A stretch of 19,062 nucleotides of DNA from an uncultured Alphaproteobacteria bacterium (GTDB lineage Bacteria > Pseudomonadota > Alphaproteobacteria > Rhodobacterales > Rhodobacteraceae), in the NCBI GenBank assembly GCA_929200295.1, contig CAKMZE010000048.1:1-19062 (forward strand), written 5' to 3'. Positions 7,065 to 15,670 of this stretch are shown one piece after another (within the stretch, counting starts at the first letter, position 1; each line of letters begins with the position of its first letter). The notes under the pieces are model-generated. The model did no database searches. It had not been told where the DNA came from and saw nothing but the letters and a program-made list of their open reading frames with translations. The translations under genes were made by a program, and so were the position numbers.

Positions 7065-8681
7065 ATGTCTCGTGCGCTCCTTGCTAATTTTGCCGAAAAT
7101 ATCTCATTGCGTGATCCCGAAATGCCGTATTCTGCGACGCGCGTTAAAACCGAGGTTCTTTCTGGCCTAACAGTGGCGCTGGCTTTGGTGCCTGAGGCAG
7201 TGGCCTTTGCGTTTGTTGCAGGTGTGCATCCGTTGGTCGGGCTCTATGCGGCGTTTATTGTGGGGCTTATCACGGCCCTTTTCGGTGGCCGCCCTGGGAT
7301 GATCTCAGGTGCGACAGGGGCATTGGCGGTGGTGATGGTGTCATTGGTCGCGCAGCATGGTGTCGAATATTTGTTTGCGACGGTTGTTCTTATGGGTTTG
7401 ATCCAGGTTTTTGTCGGGGTCATGCGCTGGGGCAAGTTTATTCGTCTCGTACCGCATCCGGTGATGCTGGGGTTTGTGAACGGGCTTGCGATTGTGATTT
7501 TCCTTGCGCAGCTCAGCCAGTTTCAAGTGCCGGGCACGGCTGAAAGTTCGGGCCATGGGATGGCGCAGGGCGAATGGCTGTCTGGTGCGCCGCTTTATCT
7601 GATGTTGGCGCTTGTGGGCGTGACCATGGCGATCATCTGGGTGATGCCGCGGGTAACAAAGGCGATACCAGCGCCGCTTGCAGGGATTGGGATCGTTGCG
7701 GCGGTTGTGATCGGTTTTGGGCTTGATGTGCCGCGCGTTGGCGATTTGGCCAGCATCCAAGGTGGGCTGCCAATGTTCCATTGGCCTGTTGTGCCCATGA
7801 CGGCTGAAACGTTTTGGATCATTCTGCCTTATGCGCTGATTTTGGCGGCCATTGGCCTGATCGAAAGCTTGCTGACGCTCAACCTTGTCGGTGAGATGAC
7901 GGGTAAACGTGGTGGCGCGAGCCAAGAATGCGTGGCCCAAGGTGTCGCAAATACGGTGACCGGCGTGTTTGGCGGCATGGGCGGCTGCGCGATGATTGGC
8001 CAGTCAATGATCAATGTGAAATCAGGCGGGCGCACGCGGCTTGCAGGCATTGCGGCGGCCTTGTTTTTGCTTGCGTTCATTCTGTTTGCAAGCGGCCTGA
8101 TTGAGCAGATCCCACTAGCCGCACTTGTTGGCGTGATGTTTATGGTGGTGATTGGCACCTTTGCGTGGAACTCACTGCGGATTTTGCGAAAGGTGCCCTT
8201 TACTGATGCCTTTGTGACAGTGTTGGTGACAGTCGTAACCGTCGCGACAGATTTGGCAACGGCTGTTGTCGTTGGTGTGATTGTCTCTGCGCTGGCTTAC
8301 GCGTGGAACAACGCCACGCGGATTTATGCGACAACCTATGAGACCCCGGAAAAGGCAAAGGTTTATCAGGTCAAGGGCCCGCTGTTTTTCGGGTCAGCAG
8401 ACGGGTTTACCGAGCTTTTCGAAGCAAGTGATGACCCATCTCGTGTGATTGTCGATTTTGCAGAAAGCCGCGTTGTTGACCAATCCGCATTGCAAGCGAT
8501 CGAAGCCGTTGCCGCGAAATATGAGGCCCTGGGCAAGCAAATCCAGCTGCGCCACCTCAGCCGGGATTGCCACCGCCTCTTGGCAAAGGCCGGGCATTTG
8601 GTCATCGATAGCGATGATGATCCTGATTATGAGATCGCGGTCGATTACGGTGTGCGCACAGGGATCATCGGTGGGCATTAA
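7065..8681 (+). CDS. SulP-family inorganic anion transporter with STAS domain
   Basis: The 538-residue protein is an inner-membrane SLC26/SulP transporter. The N-terminal part has the family signature LSGLTVALALVPEAVAFAFV (about 33-52) and GLYAAFIVGLITALFGG, followed by many hydrophobic helices to about residue 420. The C-terminal cytoplasmic STAS domain (about 425-520) contains VIVDFAESRVVDQSALQAIE. Family members move sulfate, bicarbonate or dicarboxylates; the sequence alone does not settle the ion. No carbonic anhydrase or sulfate-assimilation gene is adjacent. It starts with ATG after a poor Shine-Dalgarno and faces away from the ACT-domain gene. Confidence 0.93.
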   Translation: MSRALLANFAENISLRDPEMPYSATRVKTEVLSGLTVALALVPEAVAFAFVAGVHPLVGLYAAFIVGLITALFGGRPGMISGATGALAVVMVSLVAQHGVEYLFATVVLMGLIQVFVGVMRWGKFIRLVPHPVMLGFVNGLAIVIFLAQLSQFQVPGTAESSGHGMAQGEWLSGAPLYLMLALVGVTMAIIWVMPRVTKAIPAPLAGIGIVAAVVIGFGLDVPRVGDLASIQGGLPMFHWPVVPMTAETFWIILPYALILAAIGLIESLLTLNLVGEMTGKRGGASQECVAQGVANTVTGVFGGMGGCAMIGQSMINVKSGGRTRLAGIAAALFLLAFILFASGLIEQIPLAALVGVMFMVVIGTFAWNSLRILRKVPFTDAFVTVLVTVVTVATDLATAVVVGVIVSALAYAWNNATRIYATTYETPEKAKVYQVKGPLFFGSADGFTELFEASDDPSRVIVDFAESRVVDQSALQAIEAVAAKYEALGKQIQLRHLSRDCHRLLAKAGHLVIDSDDDPDYEIAVDYGVRTGIIGGH

Positions 8682-8801
8682 AGCCTGCAGGTCATCACTT
8701 TAATCCCCCTATTGTAATCTAGCGGTGTGTTCAGGCTTTTCGTTTGCAGGTTTGATGGGTAAACTTTGTAGAATGCCCACGACCGGACGAAAGACACGGG
8801 G

Positions 8802-9308
8802 ATGCAAGCGGATCAGATTATACTCTCTCCGGAAACCCCAGATGACTGGTGGGAGGTCGAGGCGTTATATGACGTGTGCTTTGCCCCGGGCCGCACGGCA
8901 CTGTCGTCATATCGGTTGCGCGAGGCAAGCGACCCACTTTCAGACTTATGTTGGATCGCACGTGATCAAACCGGTGCCTTAGCGGGGGCCGTGCGCAACT
9001 GGCCTGTCCGCATTGGCACGCATGATGCTGTTCTGCTCGGCCCTATTGCGGTACACCCAACACGGCAGGGCGAGGGGATCGCCGCTTTACTCATGGCGCA
9101 TGCGATTGATGCAGCACGCACGGCTGGGTGGGCGCGGATGCTCTTGGTCGGAGATTTGCCGTTTTATGCGCGGTTTGGCTTTATGCGCATGCCACAGATT
9201 GCGATGCCCCCCCCAACAAACCCAAACCGGGTTTTAGGGCTTGCGCTACGCCCAGATGCTTGGACGGGTGTCGCAGGCGCTGTGCAGCCTGCTTGGGTTG
9301 ATTTATAG
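8802..9308 (+). CDS. GNAT-family N-acetyltransferase
   Basis: This 168-residue protein has the GNAT fold: an N-terminal substrate half (ETPDDWWEVEALYDVCFAPG), then motif A, LLGPIAVHPTRQGEGIAALL (78-97), with the RQGEG acetyl-CoA pyrophosphate loop, and a motif B region VGDLPFYARFGFMR (116-129). The GDLPFYARFGF pattern is common in the YhbS-like subgroup. The acceptor molecule is unknown. It lies 120 bp after the SulP gene and 24 bp before the EcsC-family gene, so it may be co-transcribed with the latter. Confidence 0.9.
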   Translation: MQADQIILSPETPDDWWEVEALYDVCFAPGRTALSSYRLREASDPLSDLCWIARDQTGALAGAVRNWPVRIGTHDAVLLGPIAVHPTRQGEGIAALLMAHAIDAARTAGWARMLLVGDLPFYARFGFMRMPQIAMPPPTNPNRVLGLALRPDAWTGVAGAVQPAWVDL

Positions 9309-9332
9309 TCCATTGGTGCCCATCTCTACCCT

Positions 9333-10148
9333 ATGAACAACGACAAAGACGATCTCATCCTCATAAATCCAGATAACCCGCCTGAGCCGTTAAGCCAAGC
9401 TGCGCGCGATGAAATCGCGCGGCTAGCTCAGAGGCAACGCAAGGCGAATACGCTGTTGATGAGCGCGATCAATGCGCTCGGCTCTCAGGTCGAAGACGGC
9501 ATGAGATTGCTGCCCGATGGTATGCGCCGCCAGATCAATGATGCCGCGCAAAGCGCATTGGAAAAGAGCTATTTTGCAGCGGCAAAATCACGCGAGGGTG
9601 CGCTCGGTCAGACGGCGAACACAGATGCAATGCACAAGCTGATTGGCGCTGTGTCAGGCGCATTTGGTGGTGTCGGCGGCTTGCCTACGGCATTGGCCGA
9701 ACTGCCTGTGGCGACCACGCTGATCTTTCGCGCGGTGCAAAAGGTTGCGGAAGAATATGGCGAGGATCCATACAGCCAAGAGACCCGTAAACAATGTCTT
9801 GCGGTTTTCGGGTCGGGCGGCCCCGGTGAGGCGGATGATGGCGTTGATACCTCGTTCTTTGGTGCGCGGCTTAGTCTTTCTGGCGCGGCCGTGCAGACCA
9901 TTATCAGCCGTATCGCGCCAAAGTTCGCAACTGTCTTTTCACAAAAGCTCGCGACCCAAGCTGTCCCCGTCTTGGGTGCTGTGGCCGGGGCTGGCACGAA
10001 TTATGCTTATGTGAATTACTATATTGAGATGGCACATGTCCATTTCGGCCTGCGCAAGCTAACCGGGCGTTACGGCAGTGATGCTGTTGAGCAAGAATTT
10101 CTCCGCCTCAGTGTGCTTAAAAACCCGCCGGCAAAGGGATCTAGCTGA
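9333..10148 (+). CDS. EcsC-family protein
   Basis: The 271-residue product resembles the EcsC family, named after a Bacillus protein next to the EcsAB transporter but biochemically uncharacterised in proteobacteria. The N-terminal third is polar and helical. The centre is glycine-rich and weakly hydrophobic (KLIGAVSGAFGGVGGLPTAL; AVPVLGAVAGAGTNYAYVNY), which suggests membrane association. The C-terminal HVHFGLRKLTGRYG is typical. Its stop lies 13 bp from the end of the convergent amidohydrolase gene, with no clear terminator between. The start is ATG 9333, shortly after the GNAT gene. Confidence 0.82.
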   Translation: MNNDKDDLILINPDNPPEPLSQAARDEIARLAQRQRKANTLLMSAINALGSQVEDGMRLLPDGMRRQINDAAQSALEKSYFAAAKSREGALGQTANTDAMHKLIGAVSGAFGGVGGLPTALAELPVATTLIFRAVQKVAEEYGEDPYSQETRKQCLAVFGSGGPGEADDGVDTSFFGARLSLSGAAVQTIISRIAPKFATVFSQKLATQAVPVLGAVAGAGTNYAYVNYYIEMAHVHFGLRKLTGRYGSDAVEQEFLRLSVLKNPPAKGSS

Positions 10149-10161
10149 TCACCGCCGGGCG

Positions 10162-11031
10162 TTAGATTTGATAAAACTGTGCGGCGGTTTTGCCAAAGAC
10201 GGCATCTTGGATATCCTGCGGAATGAGCATCTGAAAGGCTGTAACCACATCTGCATAATCAGAATAGAGCTTATCCACAGGGAAATTAGACCCGAACATT
10301 ACGCGCTCAGGGCCAAATTGCGCGAGACAGCTTTCGACGATGGGGCGCAGGCTATGTCGCGTCCAATGATGGTCAAACATCCCGAGGCCCGAGAGCTTGC
10401 ACGTGACCTGTGGTAAGACTGAGAGGTTGCGCAACTCTTGTGCCCACATCTGTAATCCGCTTGGGCTGCGATCATGTGGTGAACCTGCGTGACAAACGGC
10501 GACTTTGGTATCGGGTGCTTGACGCAAAACCGCTGCGGTTTTCGCCATAAGCTCTGGGATGAGCTGTAGATCAAAGCTGAGCCCGCGCGCGCCAACCTCT
10601 CGCAAACCCGCAAGAAATCGAGGATCATCTAAAAGAGTATTTGTTCCTGTCGCGGCATCCTCGCCCGGCGCACGGCCAACGATTTGCCTGACGCCCCGCA
10701 CGGTTGAAAGTGACTGGAAATGATCCAATTGTGTGTGCAGATCAGGGGAGGTAAGATCACAAAACACCACCTGTGCCATGGGCCATGTTGGGGTCGCATC
10801 TGCGACAGATTGCACCCACCGGGCTTCGGCCAAGCCGTCCTTGGCGCCGACCTGAATGTGCACAGAAGCGCCAAAGCCTGCGGCTTGTGCCTCTTTTCTA
10901 AACTCATCAATCAGGTAATCGCGCTGAATTGGTGCGGGGTCGCCGAAAAACCGGGTCTCGCCCTTGGCCATTAGCCAAGGGTAATGCACCGCCCTGAGAT
11001 CCCAAAGGTGGTGATGTGCGTCAATCCACAT
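10162..11031 (-). CDS. Amidohydrolase-2 family hydrolase (lactonase-like)
   Basis: The 289-residue protein starts MWIDAHHHLWDL, the metal-binding HxH (H6, H8) of the COG3618 amidohydrolase-2 group, which includes L-fuconolactonase and pyrone-dicarboxylate lactonase. Further landmarks are VCHAGSPH (179-186) with H181, CKLSGLG (211-217) and MFGSNFPVD (245-253). Many relatives have GSDWP at the last site; here Asn replaces that Asp, a variant also known in this group. I chose ATG 11031, not the longer frame to 11151, because it begins at the catalytic motif and overlaps the SnoaL-like gene by 11 nt, a typical coupled arrangement. It probably hydrolyses a lactone or related ring made in the same pathway. 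Confidence 0.87.
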   Translation of the reverse strand: MWIDAHHHLWDLRAVHYPWLMAKGETRFFGDPAPIQRDYLIDEFRKEAQAAGFGASVHIQVGAKDGLAEARWVQSVADATPTWPMAQVVFCDLTSPDLHTQLDHFQSLSTVRGVRQIVGRAPGEDAATGTNTLLDDPRFLAGLREVGARGLSFDLQLIPELMAKTAAVLRQAPDTKVAVCHAGSPHDRSPSGLQMWAQELRNLSVLPQVTCKLSGLGMFDHHWTRHSLRPIVESCLAQFGPERVMFGSNFPVDKLYSDYADVVTAFQMLIPQDIQDAVFGKTAAQFYQI

Positions 11032-12031
11032 GGCCTGAAATCCCTGTTGTCCGCGCCAATATATCAACGCCAAGCTGGTTCCAGAAATGTAGCAGATCGA
11101 TAAAGATCCAATTCTCAGCGAGCTTATCACCATCGCGTCTGTAGATATCAATCACGCGAAATTCGGCGGTTTTCTCGCTTGCTGGCATGCCCATAAACCC
11201 GCCTGTGTGCACAGCTGTGAAATTTGGCCAACCGAAAAACCCGCCATAATGACCTTCGGCCATGCGGCAAATATGGTTGGTCTTGGACCGTTCAGCAAAG
11301 CTTGCTCGGAAGGGGGCGGAATGTTGTTTGGCATAGCGCTCAATCGTGTAGGTCGCGCCAATGCCGGTTGGCCCCCACCAAATCATGTCATCATGCCACG
11401 TTTGCGCCAATTCATCCTCGAGCGACAATTTATTATTCCATTGGCCTAAATCGGTGATCATCGCCTCGATGGTGGCGAGGGTTTTGTCGCTCTCGTCTAT
11501 GGGCTGAGGATCATAGAGCAAACCATCATGCGTTTGCGGCCCGGGCTGGACCAATTGTGCGGCGGTTTGCTCAGGAAAGGGCTGCAACCCCGCTTGTACC
11601 ATCAGGTGCGGGATGTCGAAGTACATCGCCGTTTCAACGATCATATCGCCCTCAACACGGTGAAACGCGCAGTACCGTAAGAAGGCCATTTTGCCCGTAG
11701 ACGGGATGCCCAGCCATGGCTGATCAAAGAGCCCCATTAAATGCCCCATTGAGCACACCCAAACTCCACCCGGATCATCAAACCGGTTTTGCGCGGCAAA
11801 GAAAACATCCATGCGGCGCTGTAGGCGCGTCAGGCTTTTGCGAACGGGGCCCCAAAACTTTGCGGCGACCTGTTGCGGCCCTTCAAGGATATGAAACGGG
11901 TGAAAACCCCGCCAAACCAGAGATGGAGCGCAATATTGTGCCATCACATCCTCTAATGCATCTGGGTTTGCGGCATCTAGGTCTGCATAGAATTGGCGCA
12001 CAATATGCTTGGCATTCTGAGGCGTATTCAT
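11021..12031 (-). CDS. Tandem SnoaL/NTF2-like protein, two fused domains
   Basis: In 336 residues I see two NTF2-fold domains of the SnoaL type. Domain 1 (about 1-150) has FHPFHILEGPQQVAAKFWGP and MGLFDQPWLGIPSTGKMAFL. Domain 2 (about 185-335) has WHDDMIWWGPTGIGA, HTGGFMGMPASEK and a C-terminal WNQLGVDILAR. SnoaL-like proteins are small barrel enzymes (cyclases, isomerases, hydrolases) or binding proteins. Domain 2 resembles the single-domain protein at 16881-17414, and domain 1 resembles the partial gene at 18755. It is the first gene leftward from the palindromic operator and overlaps the amidohydrolase gene, so both should be induced with the ABC importer. Confidence 0.85.
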   Translation of the reverse strand: MNTPQNAKHIVRQFYADLDAANPDALEDVMAQYCAPSLVWRGFHPFHILEGPQQVAAKFWGPVRKSLTRLQRRMDVFFAAQNRFDDPGGVWVCSMGHLMGLFDQPWLGIPSTGKMAFLRYCAFHRVEGDMIVETAMYFDIPHLMVQAGLQPFPEQTAAQLVQPGPQTHDGLLYDPQPIDESDKTLATIEAMITDLGQWNNKLSLEDELAQTWHDDMIWWGPTGIGATYTIERYAKQHSAPFRASFAERSKTNHICRMAEGHYGGFFGWPNFTAVHTGGFMGMPASEKTAEFRVIDIYRRDGDKLAENWIFIDLLHFWNQLGVDILARTTGISGHVD

Positions 12032-12090
12032 TGATCATGTCTCATTGTGTACATTGTCTTTCCCTGCATCATTTGCGCTGAAGCTGCCTG

Positions 12091-12118
12091 TTGTGATCTA
12101 TTTTTGCATACGTATGCA
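12091..12118 (+). promoter_or_regulatory. Predicted promoter for ABC importer operon
   Basis: On the plus strand TTGTGA (12091-12096) and TATGCA (12113-12118) are 16 bp apart, with the -10 again inside the palindrome. An alternative pair further down is TTGCCA (12127-12132) with TAGGCT (12151-12156), 18 bp apart. Either would put the start site ahead of the ATPase ATG at 12214. Confidence 0.4.
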
Positions 12119-12124
12119 AAAATA
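12099..12124. promoter_or_regulatory. Perfect 26-bp palindrome, likely operator of the catabolic cluster
   Basis: The half-site TATTTTTGCATAC is followed directly by its exact reverse complement, with a central CG. It lies in the 182-bp gap between the divergent SnoaL-like and ABC ATPase genes. Core TGCATACGTATGCA fits a dimeric GntR- or LacI-type regulator. No regulator gene is in the window. A run of 26 paired bases is far beyond chance at this place. Confidence 0.8.
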
Positions 12125-12133
12125 TCTTGCCAA
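12105..12133 (-). promoter_or_regulatory. Predicted promoter for SnoaL-like/amidohydrolase operon
   Basis: On the minus strand TTGGCA (12133-12128) and TATGCA (12110-12105) stand 17 bp apart, the ideal spacing for a sigma-70-type promoter. The -10 hexamer lies inside the palindrome. A transcript would have a leader of roughly 65 nt before the ATG at 12031. Confidence 0.5.
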
Positions 12134-12213
12134 ATATAACTCACCGACACTAGGCTTTTTTGCGAAGACACAAAATGATTCCCAAGTTATGGAATCTACA
12201 TCTGGGGGGATAG

Positions 12214-13266
12214 ATGGCCGAAATTCAGCTACGCAATATTGGTAAGCGTTGGGGCAATTTTGTCGGTGTCGACAATTTCGACCTTACTATTGCTGATCGT
12301 GAATTTCTGGTTCTTCTTGGTCCATCCGGCTGTGGAAAAACTACGACAATGCGCATGATTGCGGGGCTTGAAGACGCGACCGAAGGTGAGATTTTGATAG
12401 ATGGCAAGGTCGTCAATGATCTTGAACCAAAAGATCGTGATGTCGCCATGGTTTTCCAAAGCTACGCGCTTTACCCGAACATGAATGTTTACGAAAACAT
12501 TCGTTTCCCGCTCAAGGTACGCGGGATCGCCCAAGAAGAGCATGATGAACGTGTGCGGCGCGCATCGGCTATGGTCGAGCTGGATGAGTTCTTGCACCGC
12601 AAACCCGCAGAGCTTTCGGGTGGTCAGCGCCAGCGCGTGGCGCTTGCCCGTGCAATTGTGCGCGAACCCAACGTGTTTTTGATGGATGAGCCGCTTTCTA
12701 ACTTGGATGCGAAATTGCGGGTTTCAACCCGTGCGCAGATTAAGAACCTCAGTCATGAGCTCGCTGTTACGACGATCTATGTGACACATGATCAGATCGA
12801 AGCGATGACATTGGCGGACCGTGTGGTTGTGATGAAAAAGGGTGTGGTGCAGCAGGTCGGCAGCCCGACCGAGATTTATGATAGGCCTGCCAATACGTTT
12901 GTTGCGAGCTTTATCGGCTCGCCTGCGATGAATTTAATCGAAGGCGAGATTACTGGCGGTACGTTCCGAGCAGAGCATGTTGAGATACCTGGCCTGAATG
13001 CCGCGGACGGACCAATGACGCTTGGGTTTCGTGCCGAAGATGCGGGGCTTTCTGAAACAGGTGCGGGGCAGATCACAGCGCCGATCTATACGCTCGAGCT
13101 TTTAGGCGACGCCACGATGATATCGATCCGCGTTGGCGGGGCACTCTTGTCTGTCAAAGCGGATAAATCTTACCGCGCTGAAATCGGAGACATGGTCTCA
13201 TTCTCAGTGCCAAGCGAAATTTGCCATCTCTTTGAAGCTGAAAGCGGTGCGCGATTGGGAGGCTGA
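12214..13266 (+). CDS. ABC importer ATPase, MalK/UgpC type
   Basis: The 350-residue protein powers the carbohydrate-type importer encoded downstream. It has Walker A GPSGCGKTT (36-44), Q-loop Q82 (VFQSYALYP), signature LSGGQRQ (134-140), Walker B VFLMDEP (154-160) and H-loop H192 (YVTHDQIEAMTLADR). A C-terminal regulatory domain (about 240-350), with GFRAEDAGL and the final barrel strands, is typical of MalK/UgpC proteins. It is the first gene rightward of the palindrome. A G-rich stretch (GGGGGGA) just before the ATG serves as ribosome site. The domain set assigns the protein to sugar or polyol uptake in general but not to one substrate. Confidence 0.94.
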   Translation: MAEIQLRNIGKRWGNFVGVDNFDLTIADREFLVLLGPSGCGKTTTMRMIAGLEDATEGEILIDGKVVNDLEPKDRDVAMVFQSYALYPNMNVYENIRFPLKVRGIAQEEHDERVRRASAMVELDEFLHRKPAELSGGQRQRVALARAIVREPNVFLMDEPLSNLDAKLRVSTRAQIKNLSHELAVTTIYVTHDQIEAMTLADRVVVMKKGVVQQVGSPTEIYDRPANTFVASFIGSPAMNLIEGEITGGTFRAEHVEIPGLNAADGPMTLGFRAEDAGLSETGAGQITAPIYTLELLGDATMISIRVGGALLSVKADKSYRAEIGDMVSFSVPSEICHLFEAESGARLGG

Positions 13267-13344
13267 AGCCTCAATCACAGCCCTAAAAGGGGCACATACT
13301 GGTCCGGATTTGTGCATGACGGGCCGACAATAGGGAGAACGCAC

Positions 13345-14553
13345 ATGACACTTAAGACACTTATGGCCGCAGCAGCGGTCGCGATGTCCTCAACCGCAGC
13401 ATTTGCTGGCTGTGCCATCGACAACACTGTGCCACTAAAGTCACTTTCTGCAGGGTTTGAAGCCTGGAAAGCCGTGACAGATGCGATGGGTGAATGTGGA
13501 AGCTTTGAAGCCTCGCTTGACCAAGAGTTCCGTGAAAAGCAGCCAGAAGCCTTTGCGGCTGATCCATCGCTTTATCAAATTGGTGGTGTTGCAAACTCGA
13601 CAATGATTCCATTGCTGAATGCAGGTAGCATTCGTCCGCTGGATGATCTGGTTGCAAAATACGGCCAGAACCTGACACCAAACCAGCTGATCCGTGTGGA
13701 TGGCAAGGTGATGGCGATTGCGATGATGGTGAACGCGCAGCATATGATGTACCGCTCTGATATCCTCGATGATCTGGGCATCGCTGAGCCAACAACATGG
13801 GACGAGGTTTTCGCAGCGGCTGAGACAATTCAAGCGGCGGGTGTTGTAGACTATCCGCTGGGTGGCACGTTTAAAACCGGTTGGAACTTGGGCGAAGAGT
13901 TCGTGAACATGTATCTCGGCGAAGGCGGTAGCTTTATTGGCGAGGGCAACATGCCCACAATCAACAACGCGCAAGGTGTGGCAGCGTTGGAAACGATGAA
14001 AGCCATGACCGCATATATGGATCCTGAGTATCTGGTATCAGATTCAACCTATGTGCAGCAGCAATTCCAGCAGGGCAAAATTGCGATGGCCAATCTTTGG
14101 GCCAGCCGCGCAGCTGCAATGGATGATGCCGCTGAAAGCCAAGTTGTTGGTATGGTCACAATGTCTGCGGCACCTAATGGGTCTGCGGCGCCTGCGTCTT
14201 CTTTGTGGTGGGATGGTTTGGTCTTTGCATCAAACATGTCTGATGCAGAAGCCGAAGCGGCGTTTCAGGTTGCGATGGAAGGTATCGATAGCGACATGGT
14301 TGCTGCCAACAACGATGCCGCTGTTTGGCTGATCCCTGGCTATACCCCTGGTAAGCTTGCCGCTGGTGCTGCTGCCACCGCAGCAAACGGTGCTGCCCCT
14401 TATCCTGCGTCTGGCCCAATGGGGATCATGCACACAGCTCTGGGTAACGGTATTGCTGATTACCTGAACGGGGCAAAGGATGCTGAGACCACGCTGGCCG
14501 ATATTGAGGCTGCATATCTGACAGCCGCAAAAGAAGCAGGTTTGGTTCAGTAA
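13345..14553 (+). CDS. ABC importer substrate-binding protein (family 1)
   Basis: The 402-residue protein is the periplasmic solute receptor of the importer. The start MTLKTLMAAAAVAMSSTAAF followed by AGC gives a clean signal peptide, cleaved near residue 21. AGGGAGAA upstream of ATG 13345 supports this start over an earlier in-frame ATG at 13312. The mature part has family-1 features: FEAWKAVTDAM, MNAQHMMYRSDILDDLGI-like text around residues 130-150 (VNAQHMMYRSDILDDLGIAE), WDEVFAAAETIQ, and a late WWDGLVFAS strand. This fold binds sugars, polyols and other small polar solutes. A terminator-like hairpin follows the gene, which would leave this product in excess over the permeases. Confidence 0.92.
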   Translation: MTLKTLMAAAAVAMSSTAAFAGCAIDNTVPLKSLSAGFEAWKAVTDAMGECGSFEASLDQEFREKQPEAFAADPSLYQIGGVANSTMIPLLNAGSIRPLDDLVAKYGQNLTPNQLIRVDGKVMAIAMMVNAQHMMYRSDILDDLGIAEPTTWDEVFAAAETIQAAGVVDYPLGGTFKTGWNLGEEFVNMYLGEGGSFIGEGNMPTINNAQGVAALETMKAMTAYMDPEYLVSDSTYVQQQFQQGKIAMANLWASRAAAMDDAAESQVVGMVTMSAAPNGSAAPASSLWWDGLVFASNMSDAEAEAAFQVAMEGIDSDMVAANNDAAVWLIPGYTPGKLAAGAAATAANGAAPYPASGPMGIMHTALGNGIADYLNGAKDAETTLADIEAAYLTAAKEAGLVQ

Positions 14554-14574
14554 CCAGTCGCTGATTTAACATAT

Positions 14575-14604
14575 CGGGGAGGGGGCGATCCTCTCCCCGT
14601 TTTT
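14575..14604 (+). terminator. Intrinsic terminator or attenuator inside the importer operon
   Basis: CGGGGAG (14575-14581) pairs with CTCCCCG (14593-14599), with four further inner pairs including G-T wobbles and a short loop, followed at once by TTTTT (14600-14604). It lies 22 bp after the binding-protein stop and before the permease genes, so it probably stops part of the transcripts. Confidence 0.85.
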
Positions 14605-14646
14605 CACCTCATATGCGTACCACAGGACCAAGAGAAAGGCTGAGCA

Positions 14647-15669
14647 ATGAAGTTCAAGATATTTGCTGCTTTTATTGGCCCTTCGGTCATTATGATGATC
14701 CTGTTTATCGCATTTCCTCTATTTAGTGTTTTCAAACAGAGTTTTTATCTCACGCAACCGATCTATGAATTGATGGATGTCGAAACATGTACACCCGGTT
14801 TCATTACCCAAAGCTGCGTAACCGAGACACAATCAATTCCAAAGCTTGATGAGCACGGTGAGATTATCACCCAGACGAAATTTGTAGGCCTGCAAAGCTA
14901 TCGCAACGTGCTCGAGCTTGAACGCGCATGGGATGCGCTCTCGTCTGGCAATTGGGCGGGCTTTGGCGCGATTGATTTCTGGAAAGCGCTGCGGTTCACG
15001 CTGACCTTCACATTAATCACTTTGCCCTTGGTGCTGGGCGCGGGACTGGGCATTGCCTTGATGATCAACAATGCCGCGAAGTCTGTACGCGGCCCGGTGA
15101 TCTTTGTCTCTTTGCTGCCCTTTATTATCACACCGGTTATTGGGGCGCTTTCGATCAATTGGCTGTTCCGTGGGGATGGGATCCTCACGGCGGCAATAGA
15201 ATGGTATTTGCAGCGTGATATCGCAATGTTTGCACAGGCGTGGACCATTGAGGTTTTGATGATGTTATACCGCGTCTGGCACGTCGCGCCCTTTGCCGCG
15301 ATTGTGTTTTACGCAGGATTACAGACCGTCAATCAAGACAGCTTAGAGAGCGCGATCATTGATGGGGCATCGCGCTGGCAGCGTCTTAAGTACATTATCA
15401 TTCCGCATCTGATGCCACTGATTGTCTTTATCTCGATGATCCATCTGATGGATAGCTACCGCGTGTTCGAAGAAATCGTTGGCTTCTCAAGCCAGGGCCA
15501 TGTCATTTCATTACAGTGGCTAACTTACGATTTTCTGGTGCCTGATCAGGCTGGCAATCGCTCGATCTCGCGGGCGTCCGCATCGGCGATGCTGACGATG
15601 ATTGGTATTGCGCTATTACTTGTACCCTTGCTGCGCCGCACGTGGCGCGACCATCACGGAGGTCACTGA
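14647..15669 (+). CDS. ABC importer permease 1, MalF-like
   Basis: The 340-residue inner-membrane protein starts with a helix (IFAAFIGPSVIMMILFIAFP) and has the binding-protein-dependent permease core from about residue 115. The EAA loop that docks with the ATPase reads ESAIIDGASRWQRLKYIIIP (about 233-252). Between helix 1 and the core lies a longer periplasmic loop (about 35-110) with two cysteines, C48 and C57, which may form a disulfide. It is encoded after the hairpin at 14575-14604 and is followed after one base by the second permease gene, with GGAGG overlapping its own end. Confidence 0.92.
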   Translation: MKFKIFAAFIGPSVIMMILFIAFPLFSVFKQSFYLTQPIYELMDVETCTPGFITQSCVTETQSIPKLDEHGEIITQTKFVGLQSYRNVLELERAWDALSSGNWAGFGAIDFWKALRFTLTFTLITLPLVLGAGLGIALMINNAAKSVRGPVIFVSLLPFIITPVIGALSINWLFRGDGILTAAIEWYLQRDIAMFAQAWTIEVLMMLYRVWHVAPFAAIVFYAGLQTVNQDSLESAIIDGASRWQRLKYIIIPHLMPLIVFISMIHLMDSYRVFEEIVGFSSQGHVISLQWLTYDFLVPDQAGNRSISRASASAMLTMIGIALLLVPLLRRTWRDHHGGH

Positions 15670-15670
15670 G

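Noticed and set aside
7341..7940. 199-codon minus-strand frame opposite the SulP gene
   Set aside because: Composition rich in His, Arg and Gln is typical of an antisense shadow, and the plus strand clearly encodes the transporter.
11032..11151. N-terminal extension of the amidohydrolase
   Set aside because: It lies inside the coding region of the SnoaL-like gene in another frame, and the metal motif begins right after Met at 11031.
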